The notes below the pieces were generated by a model that did not search any database, was not told the origin of the DNA, and saw only the letters and a program-made list of their open reading frames with translations. Positions 46,349-55,920 of a stretch of 64,000 nt of DNA are shown piece after piece. The position numbers were made by a program, and so were the translations under genes. The first letter of the stretch is position 1. Each line of letters begins with the position of its first letter. Origin of the DNA: Medicago truncatula (lineage: Eukaryota; Streptophyta; Magnoliopsida; Fabales; Fabaceae); assembly GCF_003473485.1 (NCBI RefSeq), contig NC_053043.1, forward strand, positions 11,728,001 through 11,792,000, given 5' to 3'.

Positions 46349-48225
46349 GTATATTCCAAAAAAGGTTAATTTCTATGAGTTTGACATAATTTCAAAGCAG
46401 ATAAAGAAGCATTACAAGAGTCATTGTTCAGTAATGTTGTGTTACTGTTGGTTGTTGTTTATCTTCTACAACTTTATATTACCCTACCAATAATGGTGTG
46501 GAAATGAATGAATAAGTGATTCTCTCACTTCTTAACTTTCTAACCTCATTCTCTGTTCAACGCTATGTTGAAGTCACAGTTGATGGCAACAGGTAAAAAT
46601 AGATCGAGTTTGATGTGTGGTGAAGTTACAAATATTTTCTATGTACTTGTAAAAACAAAATGGAAGCTTACAGTTTCTTTCACCTATGACATGTGCATGT
46701 ATTTTTGTCAACATTAACTTTATCTATCACGAGTCTCTACTATTATGAAAATACTTGCTTTGGTATTTTAATTTCATATTTCATATTCACGATATAGCTG
46801 CATGTATCATCCAGGATAGTGGTGAATTTTCACAACTTTTTTGGAATTGAGTGTACTCCTCATGAGCAATACACTAGCAGATGTATTTGTTTTTCCAGAA
46901 TTAAGAGGAAATCCATGCTTCCTAAAGCATACACCAACAGTATCCATTACACGACTTTGTAGAATCACGGACAAAACACATTGATTCACATCGACTTTGA
47001 TGAACACAAGTGCAAATAGGCATTGGTCGATGAGTATTAAGTTCCTCCGAAATTCATTTCATCTTAGTAAAGTAATCTAACACAAATTTCAAACCTTGCT
47101 TAAGACTGTTGATAGCAAAGTAACAATTAGAAGTTGGAGGTGGAGATATCACTGATAATAGCATGATGTAGAGAAAGTGCAAGAATCAAGAATGAAATCC
47201 AAGAAAGTGCTGGAATGGAATTCACTAGAAACAAATAGGACAGATACCGTATTATGAATATGCAAATTAGAAAAATTGAGAGCTCAAATGCATGATAGGA
47301 GTAAAGTGATTTTCCTTACTTCATTCAATGATCTAGTAAATAGGTAGTCATCGTCATAAGCTAAGCTATGTCTGTTATAGGATAGAGTGACTTACATAAC
47401 AAGTAACTAAATCTAACTAACTTTTTGGAAAAGTATAATCGCTTCTAGTTGTCTTTTTATAAGTCTCATCAATTTGTGAAATTGAGTTATCTTCACTTGA
47501 ATCTAGCTTATGTAATATTGGTAAAATACTCCCAAAAAAATAAGTAGGTGTAAGTTAACAACTTCACATTTAGTAGCTAAGAGGTGATAGTTAAGATTTT
47601 GTTAGACACATTCAGGTAGTTTTGTCTGTCACTTATTACTTGTCGGCGGATGTGGCAACCACAAAATGACAATTTTTTCCTTAAAATAAAACTTTAACCA
47701 CGACTTTGGCCATCAAAAAAGGTTAATTTTATAATTAAAAAAACTGTAATACACTCGCTCTAATCCTTTTTATAAAGACAACTTGGTCAACTAAAGTTGA
47801 TATATTTGGTTCATAATGTGGACCAAAAACATTAAATTTTGTTGACCACTTTGTTTTTTATAAAAAATACCGGAGGGAATATCCCTCAATCTCTAGAATA
47901 TATTGAATATAATTATAAGATCGGAGGGAATATTATTTTTATTTTTATTTTTATAAAAAATGCAATGAACAATATATAAATTATTATCCATCAAATAAAT
48001 CATTGTGTTTGTTATTAAAAAAATAAAATAAAAATCATTGTGTTCGTAAACTTAGTGAAATGATATATAAAACATCTATTAAATCAACATCCATAATGGA
48101 TAAGTAGCATAAAAACTTCAATGCAAAAGTATAGAGTATTTATCGTAACTCACAAAGTGCAACTTTAAAGACGATAAAATTCAATCTGACATAATAAAAC
48201 TATTTTATAAACTATATTTTTTTTT
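46349..48225. other. Intergenic DNA with a possible Stowaway-like element
   Basis: At 47753-47884 the ends CTCGCTCTAATCC and CCGGAGGGAAT with an inner TTTTTATAAA inverted pair resemble a diverged Stowaway MITE. At 46560-46600 a phrase with TGTTGAAGTCACAGTT and ATGGCAACA resembles 45035-45070 in the mini-gene intron. No gene seen. Confidence 0.35.
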
Positions 48226-48460
48226 TGGGAAATGTTAACGAGTGCCCCCAGAACATTCTTATAGGGCTGGCCCAGAAGATTAGTGACCCAGCCCAGGACG
48301 ACCCATGTAAAATACAGGCCCGATGGGCTGGCCCAAACATATAGTGTCGTTTTTTTTTTGTTCTTTTTTAACAGCCCGACCCACACAAAAATAGAGGGCA
48401 GATAGGCCGGCCCGATAGGTCTGACCCATTTTAACAGCTCTAATTATATCTATACTATTA
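48226..48460. mobile_element. GGGCTGGCCC-rich repeat fragment
   Basis: GC-rich blocks GGGCTGGCCC occur at 48265 and 48327 and GGCCGGCCCG at 48401, as in the ends of a common plant DNA-transposon repeat. Ends and TSD not determined. Confidence 0.3.
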
Positions 48461-48739
48461 GTAAAGCATGTATATCAATTTTTTTTGTGTTTTCCAATTC
48501 TACCAACTTCTCGTGCACCCTCGTATTTAACAAAAATACCCCCGTTCAAATTTTACACTTTCAAACGGTTTGGTAATCCTCTAAAAAACTACAATTTTAT
48601 TTTCATAAAAAAAGAAAGAATGAAAGTTTGCTACCGTTCTTTTGGATGCGAACGTTAGCTCAAATATAAAATAGAAAGTCACTGACAATATGAATCCAAA
48701 CTATTCATTTTATTGTTCACACGTTTTTTTTTTTTTTTT

Positions 48740-48925
48740 TTTTTTTTTAATGTTCTTGACAAATGGAAGTGTGTAATGTTGATAAGCTAAATTAATCAAT
48801 TAAGATTATTTAGTGACTAGCCGAATGACAGTACATCACATTAACTTATTACTGTAATTCTTACAGTCACCATTTCATAAGATGACCATTTCATTTTTTT
48901 GTTAGGACGGCATATTTGTGCTAGA
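48740..48925 (+). pseudogene. Relic of a germin-like gene promoter (copy 1)
   Basis: In inverted order relative to 31500-31640 it carries TTGACAAATGGAAGTGT, ATTAAGATTATTTAGTGA, GACTAGCCG, AAGATGACCATTTCA and TTAGGACGGCATATTTGTG. No GLP coding sequence follows. Confidence 0.65.
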
Positions 48926-49323
48926 CCGAATTAATCATTTTTTTAAAGGTTGATCGAATTAATCATGTTTGCAGTATTTGGTTAAGCTTTGACTTTAAAG
49001 GCTGTGATATCAATGAGTTTCACCAATAAAATGAGATTGTGATCGAATCAATTCATTAGATAAGAATATCAATTGTCTTTTGGGACATATAAATATTCGA
49101 TCCTTATTATAAGAAACAATTGACTTTATAAATTTATTGTGTAAGTGATGTATCTAGTCTATATTTATAACGAGTTATATTAATTATTCAATAAATCTAA
49201 AAAGTCAATTGTTTCTTATAATAAAAATATTCTTTTGGTTTGAACAAAATCTCCATTCAATTATTTTTACAAGCCACTAATTGATATAACATACTAATCA
49301 CTTCTTGTATATGTTATGATCTC

Positions 49324-50050
49324 AAGAATGCTATCCCAATAGCAGTTAACGCTGCTCTTCGAGGTGAAATTGAAATGCTTTCGGAAGAGAAAATGGAAAT
49401 GATGGAGAGACAGGAGAATACATTTTGCCAAGCATGCCGTGATTCACATTTGAAATAACTTCGGCTTGAAAATGAACTTCTGAAAGAAAAGGTGAGTTAG
49501 TATAACTACACACAATGTTTTACTCTATTTTTTTTATGTGAGTAATATATTTAACTTAAGATACTAATATTTTTTAGATTAATTAAGTAAATGATCCCTA
49601 TAAATATTCAAAATTTTATTTTTAATTTCTACAAAATAAAATCACACTTTTTAGTTCCTATAAACTTTTTCATCAACATTTTTGGTACCTATAAAATTTT
49701 CCATCAGCATTTTTAGTCCTTATAAAATTTTTCCATCAACATTTTTAGTCCCTAAAATACTTAAGGAAAATGTCACAGGGACTAAAAAGTGTGATTTTAT
49801 TTTGTAAGAACTAAAAATAAAACTGTGATATTTATAGGGACTAAAAACTTTATTAATCCATTTTTTTATTAAGGGCTACAATATCGACTAATTTATTAAT
49901 TGTATGAGAAGGTGTCAAAATTGGATCCAAGGCACATGGGAAAAGAGGAACTATCACCGGAGTTGAAGTAAGGTCTTCCCCGAAGATCACCAGATGGAAC
50001 CTATCTTTAGTTTTGCATCAAAATGTGTTTTTGGGAGTTGTTTCTTGCTG
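49324..50050 (+). pseudogene. Degraded leucine-zipper exon pair, possibly HD-Zip IV
   Basis: Exon-like block 1 (49324-49492) reads ALRGEIEMLSEEKMEMMERQ then ENTFCQACRDSHLK, an in-frame TAA, and LRLENELLKEK before a GT donor. The coiled coil broken by a C-x2-C loop and resumed by LRLENxxLK is the pattern of the loop-zipper of HD-Zip class IV factors. Block 2 (about 49912-49968) continues KLDPRHMGKEELSPELK before a stop. The intervening intron carries a MITE. No homeodomain or START domain is present. The class assignment is tentative. Confidence 0.45.
49577..49858. mobile_element. MITE of the TAGTCCCTATAAA family, in the intron of the zipper relic
   Basis: Imperfect terminal inverted repeats with GATCCCTATAAATAT and its counterpart ATATTTATAGGGAC; inner pairs TAAAATCACACTTTTTAG and CTAAAAAGTGTGATTTTA. 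Poly-T flanks may be a degraded TSD. The wording is related to the MITE at 15144. Confidence 0.65.
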
Positions 50051-50099
50051 GTATGGATTATACTATGTGGTAGTTTTTGGGTTTTTGATAGAGACGATG

Positions 50100-50530
50100 T
50101 GTTTCTTACGTAGAAAATTGTAGGGACTAGGGTTTTTTACATGCCACAACTATTTTGACATCTATTTGTATACCAGTCAGAAAATTGTAGATTCACATAG
50201 AAAAATATGCTCACATAGCAAATCTGAGGTTTCTTCAGATGGAGGGGAAAAAACAACCCATCCAAATGGTCACTAACACATTCTTGATTCTCTAGGCCGA
50301 TTGTTGCTCGCCTAGCGAATCTTCTCTTGATTCTCCCTGGAACTTTTCTCGAATACTTCTTTTGATCTCGCTCCATCTCGCCCAACAAATCTTCCAATCT
50401 TATAAATCTGAACTTTCTATTCATATTCACTCCCAACTTGCTTAACAAATATTCCTGCCCAACAAAACTCTCTAATTTGTCTCGCTTTGGTCCTAGCGAA
50501 TATGATATAATTTAGACGCTTAGGTCTTTT
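50100..50530 (-). other. CTCGC-motif region, possible retroelement remnant
   Basis: TTGCTCGCCTAGCGAAT, CTCGCTCCATCTCGCCC and TCTCGCTTTGGTCCTAGCGAA recur at 50300-50495, echoing the motif seen in two LTR-like regions of the window. The frame at 50137-50448 shows no domain. Confidence 0.3.
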
Positions 50531-50965
50531 TCAATTTCTCATCAAGGACCTAAAAAATCAAAAGGAAATAGGTGATAATAGCTGATCTAGACTATGTATA
50601 AATATTAACTATTTACATGAAATCGGGGGTGGTTCTCTAGATTACTTGCAAAACAAGTTAACAAGTGCCATGTAATTTAACTGAAGTTTGACGCCTCTCA
50701 ACTTCCTCTTGGAGCGCGATAAGAGAGTATTCCTCCCAAAGAGGTTTCTTGAGATCAATAAGTCTGTCTTTTGTGGCATTGGTAAGAGAATTATGGATCC
50801 GTTCACGACGAAGGATGATTCGGTGTTTTCGACAAAAAAATATTCCCAAATGACTCATGGTTTCTGAGTTTTGAGGTTTTCGGGTAAGATGGTTTATGCT
50901 CTCCTTCCAAGCAGAGGATGTGGTCCAAGAATTCTTGACTTGAGGAATGAAAATCGAATGGTAAA

Positions 50966-51578
50966 GCCAAGTCCAAACTACTCTTATTTTATTGTTTACT
51001 CACATTCATTTTTTCAAATGTTCTTGATGAATGAAACCGTTGGAATTTTTTTTTTGGGTTTTATATGTGTTTAGTCCTTGGAAATAGGGGTCATTTAAAA
51101 ATTGATCCCTGTATTCTTTAATCCCGGCATTTTGTCCTGCCAAAATTTAATCACTTAAAATTTCGTCCATCTCCCCACTTAATCACTGCCACGTCACTAA
51201 TTACATGGGTATTTTTGTAATTTCATGTTTGTAATTACAATGACATGGCAATAATTAACTTGGCCGATGGACCAATTTTTAAGTGATTAAATTTTGGCAG
51301 GACAAATTGCTAGGATTAAAGAATACAAAGACCATTTTTTAAATGACCCATGTTTCCAAGGACTAAATACATATAAAAGTCTTTGTTTTTAGGGGAGAAG
51401 TGTTGGATATTGATGAACTAAATTAAACAATTAAGATTATTTAGTGAAGGACTAGCCGGATGGCAGCACATAACTTTAGCTTATTGATTCTTATTACCAT
51501 TTCACAAGATGACCATTTCTCTCTATTTTGAAGTTTAAAGATGATCATTTCATTTTTAAGTTAGGACGGCATATTTGT
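50966..51578 (+). pseudogene. Relic of a germin-like gene promoter (copy 2), split by a MITE
   Basis: 50966-51045 matches the far part of the GLP upstream region (AAGTCCAAACTACTCTTA, TGTTCTTGATGAATG), and 51395-51578 the near part, ending TTAGGACGGCATATTTGTG. A MITE sits between. Coding sequence of the same orientation resumes only at 54990. Confidence 0.65.
51056..51381. mobile_element. MITE with TTTTATATGTRTTTAGTCC ends
   Basis: Left TTTTATATGTGTTTAGTCC and right GGACTAAATACATATAAAA are inverted repeats; inner pairs continue through CCAAGG and TTAAAAA. Its insertion separates two parts of a GLP promoter relic. Confidence 0.75.
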
Positions 51579-52373
51579 GATTGTGGGCATGCAACCAACA
51601 TTTTTGTTGTGCATGCTTTAAATTTGAGATTCTGAGAAAACTCATAATCATGACACGATTATGAATGGCATGACACGATTTTGTCGGCATAACGTATGGT
51701 TTCTGTCGAAGGAAAATCGTGGTGGGATTTGTGCAGGCGTGACACGATTTATTGATAAGGTTGTCGTACCTTGGATCGTACTCATCAATCGTGACACGAT
51801 TTTGGGTGGCGTGGTGCGATTTGTCTGTCATTGTGTACTATTTAAGTGTTTCAACTCATTTTTTAAAGGAGAGAAGAGAGAGAACTTCAAGAGAGGAAAA
51901 CTTGGGAAATCAAAGGAGGTAACTTTAGGGTTGAGGGTCTTTGATTATAGTTCTCTTGGGTTGGGAAACATTGTAAACACCTTGGGTGAGTGAAAATCAT
52001 TGAGTGTCTTGTTCATTTGTGAGATTGGGAAAATGGGTAGAAATTAGGTTTGTTCTTTGTGAGCTTGTTTAAGCTAATTTCTTGTAACCCATTTGTATCC
52101 CTTTGTAAGAAATCGTTGATAGTGGATTGGAGAGATCAACCTCTCCCCCATATTACGTCAAGTTGGACCGAACTGGATCAACAATCTTTGGTGTGTTTTG
52201 TTTCTCTTCTCCCTTTATCTTTTGCTTGTGGTTTTGAGCTTTTCACTTTAATTCCTAGATTAGATCTAGGTGTTGTTATTGCTTGTGTTCACTTGATATT
52301 AGTTACTACTTTCCTTTGCTCCACACATCATAGTTTGTATTGGTGTGAGTTTTGAGTCCGAATTCACAACAAT
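51577..52373 (+). mobile_element. LTR of a retrotransposon, cut next to its primer-binding site
   Basis: The right end ACAACA lies two bases before a primer-binding-site-like TGGCGCCCACCGTGGGGC (52374-52391). The left end is placed where homology to the GLP promoter stops. It includes four copies of TGACACGATT (51651, 51671, 51740, 51792) and a purine-rich leader. After the primer site only about 100 bp of internal sequence remain, with a short frame from the ATG at 52420, before the MULE relic begins. Confidence 0.6.
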
Positions 52374-52475
52374 TGGCGCCCACCGTGGGGCATAGGAGTG
52401 AATTGGTTTAGTGAGTACCATGGGTTCAAAGTGGGATAATGATCCTCACCCACAAATACTTCAACATAATCATCT

Positions 52476-54857
52476 CTATGATCGTTCAACTCTTGAATAA
52501 GAAGTGTATGAATCATGATTTGATTTTTTTCCGGTCAAGCCCATGAACTCGGCTATAGCCCGGAATCCACAATGTCCATCGCCAATAACATCCACCACTT
52601 TTTCAATAAATGGAAGCATGAAGTGTGGCATATAATCAATATGCCTCATAACCGGGATAGCCTCAGGCTTTGGATACCGAGAAGGTGGTGGAAGTGGGGA
52701 AAGTGATGTTTTACCAAGACGAGCACATTTTTTTCTTTTATATGATGATGTTGTTGGTGATGGTGACAGTTCACTATCCGGATTTTGAGAATCAACAACC
52801 TCCCACGAAGAAGGGATTCGACTAGTCGATGTAATTTTTCCTTTAGACCTCGCAATGTCCACTTTTTTCTTGGCTCCCTTGGTTGGTACCTTTCGTGGTG
52901 GTGGAGACATCATGGTGGTTTCAGGAAATGCCAACTGCCGCAAACCCTCTTTGACTTCAAGCTTCATTTGGAAAGGGAGTTTCATGAGACGTTCTACAAT
53001 ACCCTTCAACTCATCATCGACAGAAAAACCAACTTCATTACTTTCTTCGCCCATACGTAACCTATGCCAATGGTGGTGTATCTCATCCAATAAATTTGGC
53101 TTCTCTTCAAGGATTTTAGTAGCAATTTTGGATACACATGGTAGCCAGTAAGATGTCCTTTGAACACAACCACAAATTTCCTTGTCCATGCACAATGTTT
53201 CCCTACAACGTGACTCTTCCAAAGCAATATTGTCCAAAGCATATCTAGACACATGACCACCTAAGCCGGAGTACAAAGTGACATCTTTGAATCTATGTTC
53301 CAACATGGTAACGCTCTGACCAAAGGTTGTTTGTATCGCAGTGAACTGAAGCACCAACATGTCATGTATTTTCTCCCAACAAGTACCCAAATCACCCACA
53401 CTATTGTCCAAATATTTCTTCACTAAAGCATGAGCCGATTCTACCCTGTTGGTGGTCCTGCAACCAAGATGCAACACATGGTCTGTCCATGCCCTAACTA
53501 TTTTCTCCTTCACTTCATTCAAGGTGGTCATGGCATACTTTAGGAAAAGTGGGAAATCACTACAAACATCTTGGAGCTCCACTAATGCATTTGCATATAA
53601 CTCTTGAGTGGGCGATTCAACCATAACTTTCCATGCTCTCATTATCTTCTTGACAACATTGCGATTACTCACCTCTTTCCCATCCTTTTTTCCCAAAGGA
53701 TATTTATAATCTAATATGCACCTATGTTTAACATTTTCTTACACATGAAAGTAACAATTCATTGCATAACTTTCGGGAAAAACATTTGCAACCACTTTCA
53801 TCAAAGACATATCCCTGTCAGTCACAATCACCTTAGGCATATTCAACTTTGACGTAAGAAGTTTACGCAACATTTTTAAAACCCAAACAAAGTTTTCCTC
53901 TTTCTCATGTGTCACAAATCCAAACCCAACTGAATATGTCAAATCGGTCGAAGTGACCCCAACTACCTTAAACATTGGCATCTTGTAGGTGGAGTCCATA
54001 ACCAAAACCGTTGGAAAATTCTTAAACAACTTAACGGATGTTGGATGGGCCCAAAATATATCTTCTATTGTAGTAATTTCACTTTGTGTTCTTGAGTAAT
54101 AAGTATAGTTGTGCTCCTCCAATTTCGAGATTAAATATTGCAACGGCTTCTTGTCAACTCTATTTGCCTTCCATATTTGTTGACGTTCATTGTACACTTG
54201 CTTCACATTTGTCATGCAATGTGGTCTTTTGTCTTCAAATGTATCAAAATATTTCTTGGAAGCATCTTGCTCTTGGTCAAGTCACGTACAATCTTCTTGT
54301 CGTCCTCCTTTAATCTACCGGCAAGAATGTGTCCTTCTAAAGTCGGCTCGATCACATGGTTGTGAACTCCATTAAGAATGTTCAATCCTCATTCCTTTGT
54401 TTGCTTACTTTGATATCCACTAATCATGAACAAGCACCCACATTTTCTTGAGCCCGTTGTCGCATGCTTCGGTTTTTTTTTTTTCCGGCACTTTGTGAGC
54501 TCCACTCCTTTCACACACTAGTTGGAACATTGGATTGATCAAGCTTGATCTTTGTGTAACAATTGTAAATCCCTCCTTATTTGCTTGACGACGTGCCCAC
54601 TCAAGCAATTCTTCTCTATCTTTCGACTTAACGTCGTCTGAAAAAAACCTAGTCGTGTCAACTTCGTGGGCTTGAAGTGGGAGGATACCGGAGTCAACAT
54701 ATTTTGAAGCTTCAACATGGACGGAAACTCCATCAATGTTTGGTTTCGCTTCAATCTTAGGCGGTTTGACATCACCGAAAAATTCGACAAAATTTGGTTT
54801 TGTCTCTCCCGGAACATCTTCCGCGTTCTCTACCATTACTATAATTAAACAGCACAA
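52476..54857 (-). pseudogene. MULE transposase with C-terminal OTU protease domain, multiply broken
   Basis: Minus-strand order: an acidic N-terminal part, a FAR1/WRKY-GCM type zinc finger (RKCGC ... HNH), the MULE transposase core (LVMDSTYKM, GFGFVTHEKEENFVW, VIVTDRDMSLM), a SWIM-like zinc finger (CGCVQRTSYWLPC), a basic Pro/Ser linker, and the start of an OTU cysteine-protease domain with its catalytic motif VIGDGHCGFRAIAEFMG. The OTU part is cut after about 40 residues by unrelated sequence. Lesions: frameshift in a T run near 54470-54484, TGA at 54389-54391 where Trp is expected, frameshift near 54240, TAA at 53739-53741, after which the same frame stays open to 52476. MULEs with OTU domains are known in plants. 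Not functional here. Confidence 0.85.
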
Positions 54858-54879
54858 AAATATGAAATAACAATTTTAG

Positions 54880-55519
54880 TTGGTTACTAGAAAAGAGTTG
54901 GTTACTAGAACTTCATAAGTAAAATTTATACTTAGAAAATTCATTAAGATTCTAACAATTTTTTCCTCTATCATTTGTAAGAATGTTAGGGAATTCAGTA
55001 TGCAAGGATCCAAAACTTGTTGAGGCAAATGATTTCCTTTTTAGTGGCCTTCACATAGCAGGCAACACTACTAATGCTGTTGGGTCAAGAGTGACTCCAG
55101 TCTTTGCATCTCAGCTACGAGGATTGAACACACTAGGGATCTCAATGGCTCGTGTTGATATAGCACCATGGGGTGTTAACTCTCCTCACTCACATCCTCG
55201 TGCTACCGAAATATGCACTGTTCTTGAAGGAACATTAGAAGTTGGATTCATCACTTCAAACCCAGAAAACCGCCACTTTTGTAAAGTTCTACATAAGGGA
55301 GATGTGTTTGTGTTTCTACCTATAGGTCTTATTCACTATCAAAGAAATATTGGATACAACAATGTTGTTGCCATTGCTGCTCTTACTAGCAAGAATCCAG
55401 GAGCTATAACTATTGGCAATGCAGTGTTTGGGGCTACACCTGAAATAGCTAGCGAAGTTCTCATTAAGGCTTTTCAATTGGACAAGAATGCCATCAATTA
55501 CTTGCAGTCGAAGTTTTAG
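54880..55519 (+). pseudogene. Germin-like pseudogene 2: intron tail plus exon 2
   Basis: The open frame 54983-55519 encodes the germin cupin domain; exon-2 homology starts at 54990 after the retained acceptor AG. It is nearly identical to pseudogene 1, including the inserted Leu in [11 protein letters not shown], and both keep ligands HSHPRATE and the box 2 His. Exon 1 with the signal peptide is absent; upstream is the MULE relic. It lies in the opposite orientation to pseudogene 1 relative to the shared spacer. A GLP promoter relic of the same strand ends 3.3 kb upstream at 51578, suggesting the gene was split by the LTR and MULE insertions. Confidence 0.8.
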
Positions 55520-55564
55520 AATATTGGGAAGGAATTCAGCTGTTTTTGTTTGTTTGTATGTTTA

Positions 55565-55872
55565 ATTCTGAAACTTGAAATGATTTTTTTTTCTTCATAT
55601 TTACATTCCATAAACTATGAAGTCCGAACACGTACTAAGAGTGTGTGCGCAATATATTGTAACAAATTATGATTATTTTTTTTAATGATACCAACAATAT
55701 AACAAATATAATATTTTTTTAAAAAATATAACAAATATAATATAAATTTTTATATTTTTGAATGACACCAACAAAATAGCATTCTTATGGTCAAATTTGC
55801 TTAGGAGTATAATTGAAAGGAGAAAAATTAAAGTCAACCCAAAATAATCTACTTTTGTTGTATATAGGATAG

Positions 55873-55920
<48 letters not shown>

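Noticed and set aside
46600-47400. Possible copia reverse-transcriptase remnant
   Set aside because: Less AT-rich with one open minus frame (46807-47007), but I could not find any catalytic or conserved motif.
54880-55519. Germin-like exon as host-gene cargo captured by the MULE (Pack-MULE)
   Set aside because: The GLP exon lies outside the transposase with no terminal inverted repeat enclosing it, and its homology continues into intron and shared spacer as in the other duplicate.
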